Shown here piece by piece: positions 15,303 through 23,641 of a stretch of 39,747 bases of DNA (within the stretch, counting starts at the first letter, position 1; each line of letters starts with the position of its first letter). Below the pieces are notes generated by a model. It made no database searches, was not told where the DNA came from, and saw nothing but the letters and a program-made list of their open reading frames with translations. The position numbers and the translations under genes were made by a program. Origin of the DNA: Xinfangfangia pollutisoli (GTDB lineage: Bacteria; Pseudomonadota; Alphaproteobacteria; Rhodobacterales; Rhodobacteraceae); assembly GCF_020179405.1 (NCBI RefSeq), contig NZ_JAICBZ010000036.1, forward strand, positions 1 to 39,747, given 5' to 3'.

Positions 15303-18191
15303 ATGTGCGCCGATACGCCCGACTACCGCGATACCGTCTTCCTGCCCGAAACCGATTTTCCCATGCGTGCGGGTCTTCCGCAGCGCGAACCCGGCTGGCT
15401 GGCCCGCTGGGAAGAGATCGGTATCTATGACCGGCTGCGCGAAAAGACCGGCGCCGATGGCAAGCCGCGCCCGCCCTTCGTGCTGCATGACGGCCCTCCC
15501 TATGCCAACGGGCACCTGCATATCGGCCACGCGCTGAACAAGGTCTTGAAGGACATGGTGGTGCGCAGCCAGCAGATGATGGGCCGCGACAGCCGCTATG
15601 TGCCGGGCTGGGATTGCCACGGTCTGCCGATCGAATGGAAGATCGAGGAACAGTATCGCGCCAAGGGCCTGAACAAGGACGAGGTCGACACCGTCGCCTT
15701 CCGCCAGGAATGCCGCAAATTCGCCGAGGGCTGGATCGACATCCAGCGCGCCGAGTTCAAGCGCCTGGGCGTCACCGGCGCCTGGGACCGGCCTTACCTG
15801 ACCATGGACTATCACGCCGAGGCGGTGATCGCCGGCGAGTTCATGAAATTCCTGATGAACGGCACGCTCTATCAGGGCTCGAAGCCGGTGATGTGGTCGC
15901 CGGTCGAAAAGACCGCCCTGGCCGAGGCCGAGGTGGAATATCACGACCATACCTCGCATCAGGTCTGGGTGGGCTTCCCGGTGCTGGATGGCGATCTTTC
16001 CGGTGCCAAGGTGGTGATCTGGACCACCACGCCCTGGACCCTGCCGCAGAACCGCGCCGTGGCCTATAACCCGCTGATCTCTTACGGGCTTTACGAGGTG
16101 AAGGGCGAGGCTCCGGGCCGGTATCTTGTCGCTGACAAATTGGCCGCTGCCACCTTTGCCGCTGGAAAGATCGAAGATGGCGCAGTGCAGCGGCTGCGCG
16201 ATGTGCCGGCGCACCAGCTGAAGGACCTGTTCCTGGCGCATCCGTTCCGCGGTGTGGCCGAGGGCAAGGGCGAGTGGGATTATGACGTGCCGCTGCTGCC
16301 GGGCGACCATGTCACCGATGATGCCGGGACGGGCTTTGTCCATACCGCGCCGTCGCATGGCGATGACGACTATCAGCTGGGGCTGAAATTCGGCCTGCCG
16401 ATGACCTATAATGTCGAGCCGGACGGCAGCTATCGCGCCGATCTGCCCTTGTTCGGCGGCCAGCACATCGTTCTGCCCGATGGCAAGGAAGGCCCGGCGA
16501 ATGTCAGCGTGATCAAGCAGTTGGCCTATGCCGGCGCGCTGTTTGCCAAGGGCAAGCTGCGCCACAGCTACCCGCATAGCTGGCGGTCCAAGGCGCCGCT
16601 GATCTATCGCAACACGCCGCAATGGTTCGTCGCCATCGACAAGGCGCTGGACGATGGCATGACCACCTATGGCGACACGATCCGCAAGCGGGCGCTGACC
16701 TCGATCAACCAGCTGGTGGAATGGACCCCGGGCACCGGCCGCAACCGCCTGCATTCGATGATCGAGGCGCGCCCCGACTGGGTGCTGTCGCGCCAGCGCG
16801 CCTGGGGCGTGCCCTTGACCTGCTTTGTCAAGAAAGGCGCCAAGCCCACCGCGCCCGACTTCCTGCTGCGCGATCCGCGCGTCAATGCCCGCATCACCGA
16901 GGCTTTCGAGGCCGAAGGCGCCGATGTCTGGTATGTGCAAGGATTCAAAGAGCGGATCCTGGATGGCATCGTCGATCCGTCGGATTATGAACAGGTCATG
17001 GATGTGCTGGACGTGTGGTTCGACTCTGGCTCGACCCATGCTTTCGTGCTGCGCGACCGGGCGGACGGCACCGAAGACGGCATTGCCGATCTGTATCTGG
17101 AAGGCACCGACCAGCATCGCGGTTGGTTCCATTCTTCGATGCTGCAGGCCTGTGGCACCAAGGGCCGCGCGCCCTATCGGGGCGTGCTGACCCATGGCTT
17201 CACGCTCGACGAGAAGGGCATGAAAATGTCCAAGTCGCTGGGCAACACCATCATCCCCGAAGAGATCGTCTCGCAATACGGTGCCGATATCCTGCGGCTC
17301 TGGGTGGCGCAGACCGATTATACCAACGACCAGCGGATCGGGCCCGAGATCCTGAAAGGCGTGGCCGACAGCTACCGCCGGCTGCGCAATACGCTTCGGT
17401 TCCTGCTGGGCAACCTGGCGGGCTTCTCGGAAGAAGAGCGCGTCGCGCCGGAAGAGATGCCGGAACTGGAACGCTGGGTGCTGCACCGTCTGGCGGTGCT
17501 GGATGCCAAGGTGCGCGAAGGTTATACCAGCTACGATTTCCAGGGCGTGTTCCAAGAGCTGTTCGCTTTCGCCACCTCGGACCTGTCGGCTTTCTATTTC
17601 GACATCCGCAAGGATTCGCTTTATTGCGACGCGCCCGGCGCGCTGACACGGCGGGCCTGCCGCACGGTGCTGGACATCCTGTTCCAGCGCCTGACCACCT
17701 GGCTGGCGCCGATCCTGGTCTTCACCATGGAAGAGGTCTGGCTGTGCCGGAACCCGGGCGAGGGCGCCTCGGTGCATCTGGTCGATTTCCCCGACACGCC
17801 CGCCGCCTGGCGCGATGCCGCGCTGGCCGCGAAATGGGAGGGCATCCGCAGCGCCCGCCGCACCGTGACCGGCGCGCTGGAAGTGCAGCGCACGGCCAAG
17901 GTGATCGGCGCCTCGCTGGAAGCGGCGCCGGTGGTGCATGTGGCGGATACGGCCATTCTGGCGGCGCTGAAATCGGTGGATTTCGCCGATCTCTGCATCA
18001 CCTCGGGCATCGAGCTGACGGCCAATCCCGAACCGCAAGAGGCCTTCCGCCTGCCGGAAGTGCCCGGCGTGGCGGTGGTGTTCGAACGCGCCCAGGGCGA
18101 GAAATGCCAGCGCTGCTGGAAGGTCTTGCCCGATGTGGGCAGCCATTCCCATCCGGGCACCTGCGCGCGCTGCAACGCGGCCTTGGGCTAG
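15303..18191 (+). CDS. ileS: Isoleucyl-tRNA synthetase
   Basis: A 962-aa class I aminoacyl-tRNA synthetase that charges tRNA-Ile and edits valine. The HIGH motif lies in GHLHIGHALNKVLKD and the KMSKS motif in KGMKMSKSLGNTI. The CP1 editing domain covers roughly residues 200-400, with WTTTPWTLPQNRAVAYNP and GTGFVHTAPSHGDDDY. The C-terminus ends in a zinc-ribbon, CQRCWKVLPDVG followed by CARCNAALG, typical of bacterial type-1 IleS. A second ATG (MRAGLPQRE) occurs 20 codons in, but the upstream residues (DYRDTVFLPETDFPM) match the family N-terminus. The P1-peptidase gene follows after 11 nt. Confidence 0.98.
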   Translation: MCADTPDYRDTVFLPETDFPMRAGLPQREPGWLARWEEIGIYDRLREKTGADGKPRPPFVLHDGPPYANGHLHIGHALNKVLKDMVVRSQQMMGRDSRYVPGWDCHGLPIEWKIEEQYRAKGLNKDEVDTVAFRQECRKFAEGWIDIQRAEFKRLGVTGAWDRPYLTMDYHAEAVIAGEFMKFLMNGTLYQGSKPVMWSPVEKTALAEAEVEYHDHTSHQVWVGFPVLDGDLSGAKVVIWTTTPWTLPQNRAVAYNPLISYGLYEVKGEAPGRYLVADKLAAATFAAGKIEDGAVQRLRDVPAHQLKDLFLAHPFRGVAEGKGEWDYDVPLLPGDHVTDDAGTGFVHTAPSHGDDDYQLGLKFGLPMTYNVEPDGSYRADLPLFGGQHIVLPDGKEGPANVSVIKQLAYAGALFAKGKLRHSYPHSWRSKAPLIYRNTPQWFVAIDKALDDGMTTYGDTIRKRALTSINQLVEWTPGTGRNRLHSMIEARPDWVLSRQRAWGVPLTCFVKKGAKPTAPDFLLRDPRVNARITEAFEAEGADVWYVQGFKERILDGIVDPSDYEQVMDVLDVWFDSGSTHAFVLRDRADGTEDGIADLYLEGTDQHRGWFHSSMLQACGTKGRAPYRGVLTHGFTLDEKGMKMSKSLGNTIIPEEIVSQYGADILRLWVAQTDYTNDQRIGPEILKGVADSYRRLRNTLRFLLGNLAGFSEEERVAPEEMPELERWVLHRLAVLDAKVREGYTSYDFQGVFQELFAFATSDLSAFYFDIRKDSLYCDAPGALTRRACRTVLDILFQRLTTWLAPILVFTMEEVWLCRNPGEGASVHLVDFPDTPAAWRDAALAAKWEGIRSARRTVTGALEVQRTAKVIGASLEAAPVVHVADTAILAALKSVDFADLCITSGIELTANPEPQEAFRLPEVPGVAVVFERAQGEKCQRCWKVLPDVGSHSHPGTCARCNAALG

Positions 18192-18202
18192 GGCGGCGGC
18201 CG

Positions 18203-19180
18203 GTGCCGCGGCTGCGGGATCTGGGGCGCCGGATCGGGCATTTCCCGCCCGGGCCCCTGAACGCGATCACCGATCTGGCCGGCGTCGCCGTCGGCCATGT
18301 CACCCTGATCGAGGGCGACCGTACCCGCACCGGCGCGACGGCCATTCTGCCGCATCCGGGCAATCTGTTCCGCGACAAGCGGCCGGCGGCGCTGGCGGTG
18401 CTGAACGGCTTTGGCAAATTCGCCGGCGCCACCCAGCTGCAAGAGTTGGGCCAGCTGGAAACGCCGATCCTGCTGACCAATACGCTGGCCGTCGGCCGCG
18501 GCATCGAGGCGTTACTGCGCCATACGCTGCAAGATCCCGAGAATGCGCGTGCCACCTCGGTCAATGCCGTGGTGGGCGAGACGAATGACGGGCGGCTGAA
18601 CGATATCCGCGCGGCCCGGCCCAGCGTGGACGAGATGCGGCTGGCCATTGCCGCGGCGCGGCCCGGGCCGGTGGCCGAGGGCGCGGTGGGCGCCGGCACC
18701 GGCACGGTGGCCTTCGGGCTGAAGGGCGGGATCGGCACCGCCTCGCGGCTGGTGGGCGGGCAGCGGCTGGGCGTGCTGGTGCAGGCGAATTACGGCGGTC
18801 ATCTGCGGATTGACGGGGTGGCGGTGGACAACCTGGCCGCGCATGATGCCGATGGCTCGATCGTGATCGTGCTGGCCTGTGATGCGGCACTGGACGCGCT
18901 GACGCTGCGCCGTCTGGCCACGCGCGCCTTTGGCGGGCTGGCGCGGACGGGGGCGGCGCTGTCGCATGGCTCGGGCGATTATGCGTTGGCGTTTTCGACC
19001 TGCGCCCAGCCCGCGCCCCAGCCCGAAGCGCTGCTGTCGCTGCTGTTCGAAGCGGCGATCGAGGCGACGGAAGAGGCGATCCTGAATGCGCTGCTGATGG
19101 CCGAGGATATGTCGGGCTATGATGCGGCCGAGGACCGGCCGTCGCAGGTGCGCGCCCTGCGCCTGGACCCGGCCGGCTAG
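18203..19180 (+). CDS. P1-family (DmpA-type) peptidase
   Basis: 325 aa from GTG 18203. This is a DmpA/P1-family N-terminal-nucleophile hydrolase (aminopeptidase or amidase). Seen: NAITDLAGVAVGHVTLIEGD at the start, VVGETNDGRLNDI, the glycine-rich VGAGTGTVAFGLKGGIG, and the self-cleavage/nucleophile site ADGSIVIVLACDAAL. In that site the Gly-Ser bond is where DmpA is cut, with Ser becoming the catalytic residue of the beta chain. The active enzyme would be a processed alpha/beta heterodimer. Substrates of most members are unknown; D-aminopeptidase and beta-peptidyl activities are known for some. It is 11 nt after ileS and probably cotranscribed, although no functional link is evident. Confidence 0.88.
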   Translation: MPRLRDLGRRIGHFPPGPLNAITDLAGVAVGHVTLIEGDRTRTGATAILPHPGNLFRDKRPAALAVLNGFGKFAGATQLQELGQLETPILLTNTLAVGRGIEALLRHTLQDPENARATSVNAVVGETNDGRLNDIRAARPSVDEMRLAIAAARPGPVAEGAVGAGTGTVAFGLKGGIGTASRLVGGQRLGVLVQANYGGHLRIDGVAVDNLAAHDADGSIVIVLACDAALDALTLRRLATRAFGGLARTGAALSHGSGDYALAFSTCAQPAPQPEALLSLLFEAAIEATEEAILNALLMAEDMSGYDAAEDRPSQVRALRLDPAG

Positions 19181-19213
19181 TTCCGAAACCCCCGCTTGCG
19201 TCGGGGCGACAAG

Positions 19214-19240
19214 GTCGCGAGGGGCAGGGCCCCCCGCGAC
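19214..19240. terminator. Hairpin between convergent genes
   Basis: GTCGCG (19214-19219) and CGCGAC (19235-19240), reinforced by GGGG (19221-19224) with the C-run before CGCGAC, form a stable hairpin in the 66-nt gap between the P1-peptidase stop and the DUF1127 stop. It has no clear T-tract, so the terminator role is inferred from position. Confidence 0.55.
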
Positions 19241-19246
19241 AGTCGG

Positions 19247-19441
19247 CTAGCCCGCCACAGGGAGTGTCCGGGCCAGGTTCCCCGACAGCCTCGGGAGGGC
19301 CGAGGCCGTGGGGTCGAGGTGAAGCCGTTCCAGATCGGCCCGGGTCAGGCCGATATCGTCAAGAAGCCGGTCATCCGCCCGCGTCAGCAGGAACGCGGTC
19401 GAATGGCGCAGCTGCATCCAGGTGAAAAAGCGGGTGAACAT
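19247..19441 (-). CDS. DUF1127 small protein
   Basis: 64 aa from the ATG at 19441, which has GGAGG just upstream (within ATGGAGGCCCCG). The frame can be extended 17 codons, but without a better ribosome site. The DUF1127 signature is LLTRADDRLLDDIGLTRADL in the C-terminal half, preceded by an amphipathic basic N-terminus (MFTRFFTWMQLRH). In alphaproteobacteria, DUF1127 proteins are short, often stress-induced, and in some cases bind RNA. The gene is divergent from the LysR regulator at 19565, so the regulator may act on the shared 123-nt region. A second DUF1127 gene lies at 31380. Confidence 0.85.
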   Translation of the reverse strand: MFTRFFTWMQLRHSTAFLLTRADDRLLDDIGLTRADLERLHLDPTASALPRLSGNLARTLPVAG

Positions 19442-19480
19442 CGGGGCCTCCATGAACTGAGCCTTGTTCTCGCACCGGCT

Positions 19481-19509
19481 TTGACATTTCACAAACGAAT
19501 AGCTCTAAT
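19481..19509 (+). promoter_or_regulatory. Strong sigma70-type promoter of the LysR gene
   Basis: A consensus TTGACA (19481-19486) with exactly 17 nt to TCTAAT (19504-19509), 55 nt upstream of the LysR ATG. It is the best -35/-10 match noticed in the window. It is located in the intergenic region shared with the divergent DUF1127 gene, so LysR autoregulation is likely. Confidence 0.7.
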
Positions 19510-19564
19510 GGGTGTCATTGGGAAAACTGATGGGTTTCCCTGCCAGACCCGGAAGGGGGCCGCG

Positions 19565-20461
19565 ATGAGCGTTCCGTTGGACAGCGATCTGATGCGCAGC
19601 TTTCTGGCCGTGGCCGATACCGGCTCGGTCACCGCGGCGGCGGGGCGGCTGATGCGGACGCAATCGGCCGTCAGCCTGCAGATCAAGCGGCTGGAAGACA
19701 GTCTGGGCCAGCCGCTGTTCGACCGGCGCGCCCGCGGGGTGGCGCTGACGCCGCGGGGCGAGCAGCTGGTGCCCTATGCCCGCCGCGTGGTGGCTTTGCT
19801 GGACGAGGCGGCGGTGGCGCTGCGGGAAAAGCCGTTGGTCGGGCCGGTGCGGGTGGGGATTCCCGACGAATATTCCGGCACGGTGCTGCCGCGCGCGCTG
19901 GCGGCCTTTGACGAACGGCATGAGGGCGTTCAGGTGACCGTGCGGGTCGATCATTCCGAGAACCAGCAGCGCGCGCTGGAGGCGGACGAGCTGGATCTGG
20001 CGGTGATCTATGACTGGTCCTATGTCGACGAGGGCGAGATCCTCTGCGTCGATCCGACGGTCTGGGTCACCTCGACCCTGCATGCACAGCATCTGCGCCG
20101 CCCGGTGCCGGTCTGCAGCTATCTGCGCTCGGACTGGTGCCGCGACTTTGCCGAGGAATCGCTGAACCGGCAGGGGATCGACTGGCGCGAGGCCTGGACC
20201 TGCGATGTGGCCAGCGGCTTCCGCATCGCGGTGGTCAATGGCATGGGGATCGCGCCGCTGTCGCGGTCGACCATTCCGGCGGGCTGCCGCGAGCTGAGCT
20301 CGGAAGATGGCTATCCGATCGTCGACAGCGCGCGGGTGGTGCTGCGGCGCAATCCGCGCGGCACCTCGCCCGCGGTCGAGGGGATGGCGGCGCTTTTGCG
20401 TGAGGCTTTCGCGCCTTTGTCGGGCAGCCTGCCCGGACCCGCCCGGCGGGCCGCGGAATGA
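19565..20461 (+). CDS. LysR-family transcriptional regulator
   Basis: A 298-aa LysR-type regulator. The N-terminal winged HTH (about 8-66) reads DLMRSFLAVADTGSVTAAAG, with TQSAVSLQIKRLEDSLG and PLFDRRARGVALTPRGE. The C-terminal effector domain has the periplasmic-binding fold (VRVGIPDEYSGTVLPRALAAF, DLAVIYDW, GMGIAPLSRSTI). ATG 19565 follows GGAAGGGGGCC. Its stop overlaps the ogt start by 4 nt (ATGA), so regulator and repair protein are cotranslated. It is divergent from DUF1127. The ligand and regulon cannot be told from sequence; targets in the divergent gap are expected. Confidence 0.93.
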   Translation: MSVPLDSDLMRSFLAVADTGSVTAAAGRLMRTQSAVSLQIKRLEDSLGQPLFDRRARGVALTPRGEQLVPYARRVVALLDEAAVALREKPLVGPVRVGIPDEYSGTVLPRALAAFDERHEGVQVTVRVDHSENQQRALEADELDLAVIYDWSYVDEGEILCVDPTVWVTSTLHAQHLRRPVPVCSYLRSDWCRDFAEESLNRQGIDWREAWTCDVASGFRIAVVNGMGIAPLSRSTIPAGCRELSSEDGYPIVDSARVVLRRNPRGTSPAVEGMAALLREAFAPLSGSLPGPARRAAE

Positions 20462-20901
20462 CTGCCGCGCTGCAAACGCCCTTCGGGCCGGTGGGGCTGC
20501 GTGTGGCGCAGGGGCGGATCCGGGCGCTGGTCTGGGACGCGGCGGGCGATGGCGACCCGCTGGCGCTTGAGGGGCTGCGCCAGTTGGCGGGCTATTTCGA
20601 CGGCACCCGGCAGGACTTCGATCTGCCGCTGGACTGGGGCGCGGGGCTGAACGGCGCCGTGCGCCGGGCGATGGCGGCGATCCCCTTTGGCGAGACGCGC
20701 ACTTATGGCCAGATCGCCCGGGCCTTGGGTGCGCCGGCCCAGGCGGTGGGCCAGGCCTGCGGGGCGAACCCCATTCCCTTGATCATTCCCTGCCACCGGG
20801 TGCTGGGCGCCAAGACGCTGGGCGGCTTTTCCGCACCGGGCGGGGTTGAGACCAAAGTGGCGCTTCTGCGCCATGAGGGCGCGGCTGGCCTGTTGCTGTA
20901 G
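20458..20901 (+). CDS. ogt: Methylated-DNA--protein-cysteine methyltransferase
   Basis: A 147-aa O6-alkylguanine DNA alkyltransferase that transfers alkyl groups from O6-guanine to its own cysteine in a suicide reaction. The active-site motif IIPCHRVLGA and the helix-turn-helix arginine-finger region (IPFGETRTYGQIARALGAP, AVGQACGANPIP) are intact. It lacks an Ada-type regulatory domain and is close to the minimal Ogt length (about 150-170 aa). The N-terminal ferredoxin-like part is short. It overlaps LysR by 4 nt, so it is expressed from the LysR promoter at 19481. Confidence 0.94.
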   Translation: MTAALQTPFGPVGLRVAQGRIRALVWDAAGDGDPLALEGLRQLAGYFDGTRQDFDLPLDWGAGLNGAVRRAMAAIPFGETRTYGQIARALGAPAQAVGQACGANPIPLIIPCHRVLGAKTLGGFSAPGGVETKVALLRHEGAAGLLL

Positions 20902-20937
20902 GGCAGGGGCCCGGTTTCATCACTCCCGGGCCTGCCC
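20901..20937 (+). terminator. Hairpin downstream of ogt
   Basis: GGGCAGG (20901-20907) pairs with CCTGCCC (20931-20937), and CCCGG (20910-20914) with CCGGG (20926-20930), with a GG bulge. It starts at the ogt stop codon. No T-run follows, so termination is uncertain. Confidence 0.45.
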
Positions 20938-21049
20938 GATCTCGGCGATCTGAGGCTATCGAAACCCCCGCGCTGGACCTAAGCCCTGGCTTGTGCCCAT
21001 CGCGGCCGCGGCTTAGGCCTGCATGTAACGGTTTCATGACAGGTGTGCG

Positions 21050-21886
21050 GTGAGCCTTGGCGTCTTTCTGGCGGTTCTTGCCGCCGCTTTCCTGCATGCG
21101 CTGTGGAATGCGCTGATCAAGCTTGGCACCTCGAAGCTGGGCGCCATGGTGATCATGTCGATCTTCGAAGTGCCGATCGGCCTGGCTCTGGTCCTGTTCC
21201 TGCCCGCCGTCAGTTGGGAGGCGCTGCCCTGGATCATCGCCGCCGGCTGCACGCATTTCGGCTACAAGTTCTTCCTCTGCACCGCCTATGAGCGGGGCGA
21301 TCTGAGCCGGGTCTATCCGATCGCGCGCGGGGCCGCGCCGATGATCGTGGCGCTGGTGGGCGCCTTCATCCTGACCGATGCGCTGAGCGCGCGACAATAT
21401 CTGGCGATCGCGGTGCTGGCGGCAGGCATCCTTTTGATGGCGCGCGGGGTCTTTGCCGCGGGCGAGGACCGCCGGCTTCTGCCCTATGCTCTGGGCTCGG
21501 CCGCGGCGACGGCGGCCTATACGCTGATCGACGGCATGGGGGCACGGATTTCCGGCTCGGCCGTGGCCTATGTGTCCTGGGTGTTTGTCGCCGACGGGCT
21601 GATCTTCTCGGTGGGGATGCTCGCCTGGCGCGGCAGCCGGATCCTGCCGCGCGAGGGGCGGGCCTGGCGGCTGGGGGCGCTGGCGGCGGGGGCCTCGTTC
21701 GGGTCTTACGCGGTGGCGATCTGGGCGATGACGCTGGCGCCGATCGCGCTGGTGGCGGCGCTGCGCGAGACGTCGATCCTGTTCGCGGTGCTGATCGGAT
21801 GGCTGGCCTTCGGCGAAAGGATGGCCCCCGCCAAGGCGGTGGCCGCCGGGGTGATCGTGCTGGGCGTGTTGTTGACCCGGATCTAG
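21050..21886 (+). CDS. EamA-family (DMT) transporter
   Basis: 278 aa from GTG 21050. This is an inner-membrane drug/metabolite-superfamily transporter with about ten hydrophobic helices arranged as two EamA repeats. The first repeat opens with LAVLAAAFLHALWNALIKLG (the usual AA-x2-HA-x-WN start) and the second begins around residue 140 (LLPYALGSAAATAAYTLIDG). The last helices read LRETSILFAVLIGWLAFGER and AVAAGVIVLGVLLTRI, the typical ending. The substrate is unknown; export of a metabolite or amino acid is the usual role. It is monocistronic, facing pcs across a hairpin terminator. Confidence 0.88.
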   Translation: MSLGVFLAVLAAAFLHALWNALIKLGTSKLGAMVIMSIFEVPIGLALVLFLPAVSWEALPWIIAAGCTHFGYKFFLCTAYERGDLSRVYPIARGAAPMIVALVGAFILTDALSARQYLAIAVLAAGILLMARGVFAAGEDRRLLPYALGSAAATAAYTLIDGMGARISGSAVAYVSWVFVADGLIFSVGMLAWRGSRILPREGRAWRLGALAAGASFGSYAVAIWAMTLAPIALVAALRETSILFAVLIGWLAFGERMAPAKAVAAGVIVLGVLLTRI

Positions 21887-21888
21887 CG

Positions 21889-21921
21889 GGGCTGCGAATT
21901 TTCGTCGAAAATTCGCAGCCC
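21889..21921. terminator. Bidirectional terminator between EamA transporter and pcs
   Basis: A perfect 15-bp stem, GGGCTGCGAATTTTC (21889-21903) with 21907-21921, and a 3-nt loop. AT-rich upper and GC-rich lower parts read equally well in both directions. It sits exactly between the two convergent genes. Confidence 0.8.
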
Positions 21922-21930
21922 TGCGGGCTG

Positions 21931-22635
21931 TCAGCGCAGGCGGACGGGGCGTTCGGGGATGATCTGCTGCGCGATCCCGGCCAGCGCCAGATACAGCGAG
22001 GTCAGGATCAGCCCCCAATGCGACAGGCTGCCCTCGGCGAAATCCATCCAGGCGGCCCAGGCGGCAAAGCCGATCCAGGCGATGCAGACCGGCAGGCTGA
22101 TCCAGTGCCAGCGCTTGGTGCGGGTCGGGTGGATGAATTTCAGATTGGTGAACATGGCCAGGGTCAGCCCGACGGTCACGAAAAGGATGGTCCATTCGCC
22201 CGGACTGACCGCGAACAGCACCAGCACCACCATGTTCCAGCAGGCGGGGAAGCCGGCAAAGCTTTTGTCCTTGGTCTTCATCCGCGTGTCGGCGAAATAG
22301 ACGACCGAGCCGTAGCAGATCACGATGATCGCCAGCCAACCCGTCCATCCCGTCAGCATGCCGGATTTGAACAGGGCGAAGGCGGGAATGAAGACATAGG
22401 TCAGATAGTCGATGATCAGGTCCATCAGGACGCCGTCATAGGTCGGCCAGTTCTTCTGTACCTCATAGCGCCGCGCCAGCGGGCCGTCGACGCCATCGAC
22501 GATCAGCGCCACGACAAGCCACAGGAACATCAGGCTCCATTTCTCTTCGACGGCCGCCAGCATGGCAAACATCGACAGAACGGCGCCAGTGGCGGTGAAG
22601 AGATGAACCGAAAGGGCTTTTAAACGCAGCGTCAT
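21931..22635 (-). CDS. pcs: Phosphatidylcholine synthase
   Basis: 234 aa from ATG 22635; a longer frame to 22710 has no membrane-protein character. This is an integral membrane CDP-alcohol phosphotransferase that joins choline and CDP-diacylglycerol to make phosphatidylcholine in one step, a pathway typical of alphaproteobacteria. The catalytic motif DG-x2-AR-x8-G-x3-D-x3-D is visible in VDGVDGPLARRYEVQK and YDGVLMDLIIDYLTY. About seven to eight hydrophobic helices cover the rest. The C-terminus is PERPVRLR. It lies 82 nt downstream of xerC and may be read from the DUF484-xerC transcript or its own promoter. Confidence 0.93.
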   Translation of the reverse strand: MTLRLKALSVHLFTATGAVLSMFAMLAAVEEKWSLMFLWLVVALIVDGVDGPLARRYEVQKNWPTYDGVLMDLIIDYLTYVFIPAFALFKSGMLTGWTGWLAIIVICYGSVVYFADTRMKTKDKSFAGFPACWNMVVLVLFAVSPGEWTILFVTVGLTLAMFTNLKFIHPTRTKRWHWISLPVCIAWIGFAAWAAWMDFAEGSLSHWGLILTSLYLALAGIAQQIIPERPVRLR

Positions 22636-22717
22636 GTCGCGTTGTTGCCGCAAAGCGGCCGGCATGGCAATGCCTGACGCGCGACCGTGGCAGCGACCTG
22701 CCTGCGGCAAAGGCGCC

Positions 22718-23641
22718 TCAGGCGCGGGGATGCGCCTTTTCGTAGACCTCCATCAGCCGCGCGGCATCGACGGCGGTATAGGCCTGGGTCGTCGACAGCG
22801 AGGCATGGCCCAGAAGCTCCTGGATGGCGCGCAGATCGCCGCCGGCGGACAGGAGATGGGTGGCAAAGCTGTGGCGCAGGGCGTGCGGCGTGGCGGTGGC
22901 GGGCAGGCCCAGCTGGGCGCGGGCCTTCTGCATCGTCAGCTGGATCAGCCTTGGGCTAAGCGGGCCGCCGCGCGCGCCGCGGAACAAGGGGCCCTCGGCG
23001 GGCAATGCGCCCGGGTAAAGCCGCACATAGTCGGCCACCGCCTGGGCGGCGGCAGGCAGAACGGGCACCAGCCGGGTCTTGTTGCCCTTGCCGGTGATGC
23101 GCAGCACCGGCGGCAGGGGGTGGTCGGCGGCCTTCAACGACAGCGCCTCGGAAATCCGCAGGCCGCAGCCGTAAAGCAGGGTGACGACGGCGGTATCGCG
23201 GGCCTGCTGCCAGTCTTCGCGCGCCTGTTCGCCCACGCAATCCAGCATGGCGCCGGCGCCTTCGACCGTCAGCGGCCGCGGCAGTTTTCGCCGGTATTTC
23301 GGGCCCTTGGCCGACAGAAGCACCGTCGCCTCCACCCCTTCGCGCTCGGCCGCCCAGGCGGTGAAACCCTTGACCGCCGACAGCGCGCGCGCCAGCGAAC
23401 GCGGGCCCAGCCCCGCAGCCCGGCGGGCGGCCATCCAGGCGCGCAGATCGGATTGGTCGGTGGCCAGAACCGCCGACAGGCCAAGGGTTTCGCCGCGATG
23501 CAGGGTCAGGAAGCCCAGGAAATCGCGCAGGTCATGGGCATAGGCCTCGACCGTATGGGCCGAGGCGCCTTTCAGCGCCTTGATCTGCGCCAGCCAGTCC
23601 GCCAGCGCCGCCGAGACCTGGGCCGAGGGGGGCGGGGTCAC
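22718..23641 (-). CDS. xerC: Tyrosine recombinase XerC
   Basis: A 307-aa tyrosine recombinase resolving chromosome dimers at dif with XerD. The N-terminal SAM-like core-binding domain is readable (TVEAYAHDLRDFLGFL, RSLARALSAVKGFTAWA). The catalytic set is present: Arg in LLYGCGLRISEALSL, Lys in ITGKGNKTR, HALRHSFATHLL, the second His in ELLGHASLSTTQAYTAV, and Tyr in the same segment. The GTG start overlaps the DUF484 stop by 4 nt (GTGA), a conserved DUF484-xerC pairing. It is a core chromosomal copy rather than a phage integrase, judged by the partner gene and the lack of phage neighbours. Confidence 0.95.
   Translation of the reverse strand: MTPPPSAQVSAALADWLAQIKALKGASAHTVEAYAHDLRDFLGFLTLHRGETLGLSAVLATDQSDLRAWMAARRAAGLGPRSLARALSAVKGFTAWAAEREGVEATVLLSAKGPKYRRKLPRPLTVEGAGAMLDCVGEQAREDWQQARDTAVVTLLYGCGLRISEALSLKAADHPLPPVLRITGKGNKTRLVPVLPAAAQAVADYVRLYPGALPAEGPLFRGARGGPLSPRLIQLTMQKARAQLGLPATATPHALRHSFATHLLSAGGDLRAIQELLGHASLSTTQAYTAVDAARLMEVYEKAHPRA

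Noticed and set aside
15279-18152. A 957-codon open frame antisense to ileS
   Set aside because: High-GC codon bias routinely creates long antisense frames. The plus strand encodes a complete, motif-verified IleS, and the antisense product is His/Gln/Arg-rich with no family signals.
22718-23641. Phage or island integrase
   Set aside because: It is paired with DUF484 by a 4-nt overlap and matches the XerC motif set. No phage genes lie nearby, so it is the chromosomal XerC.
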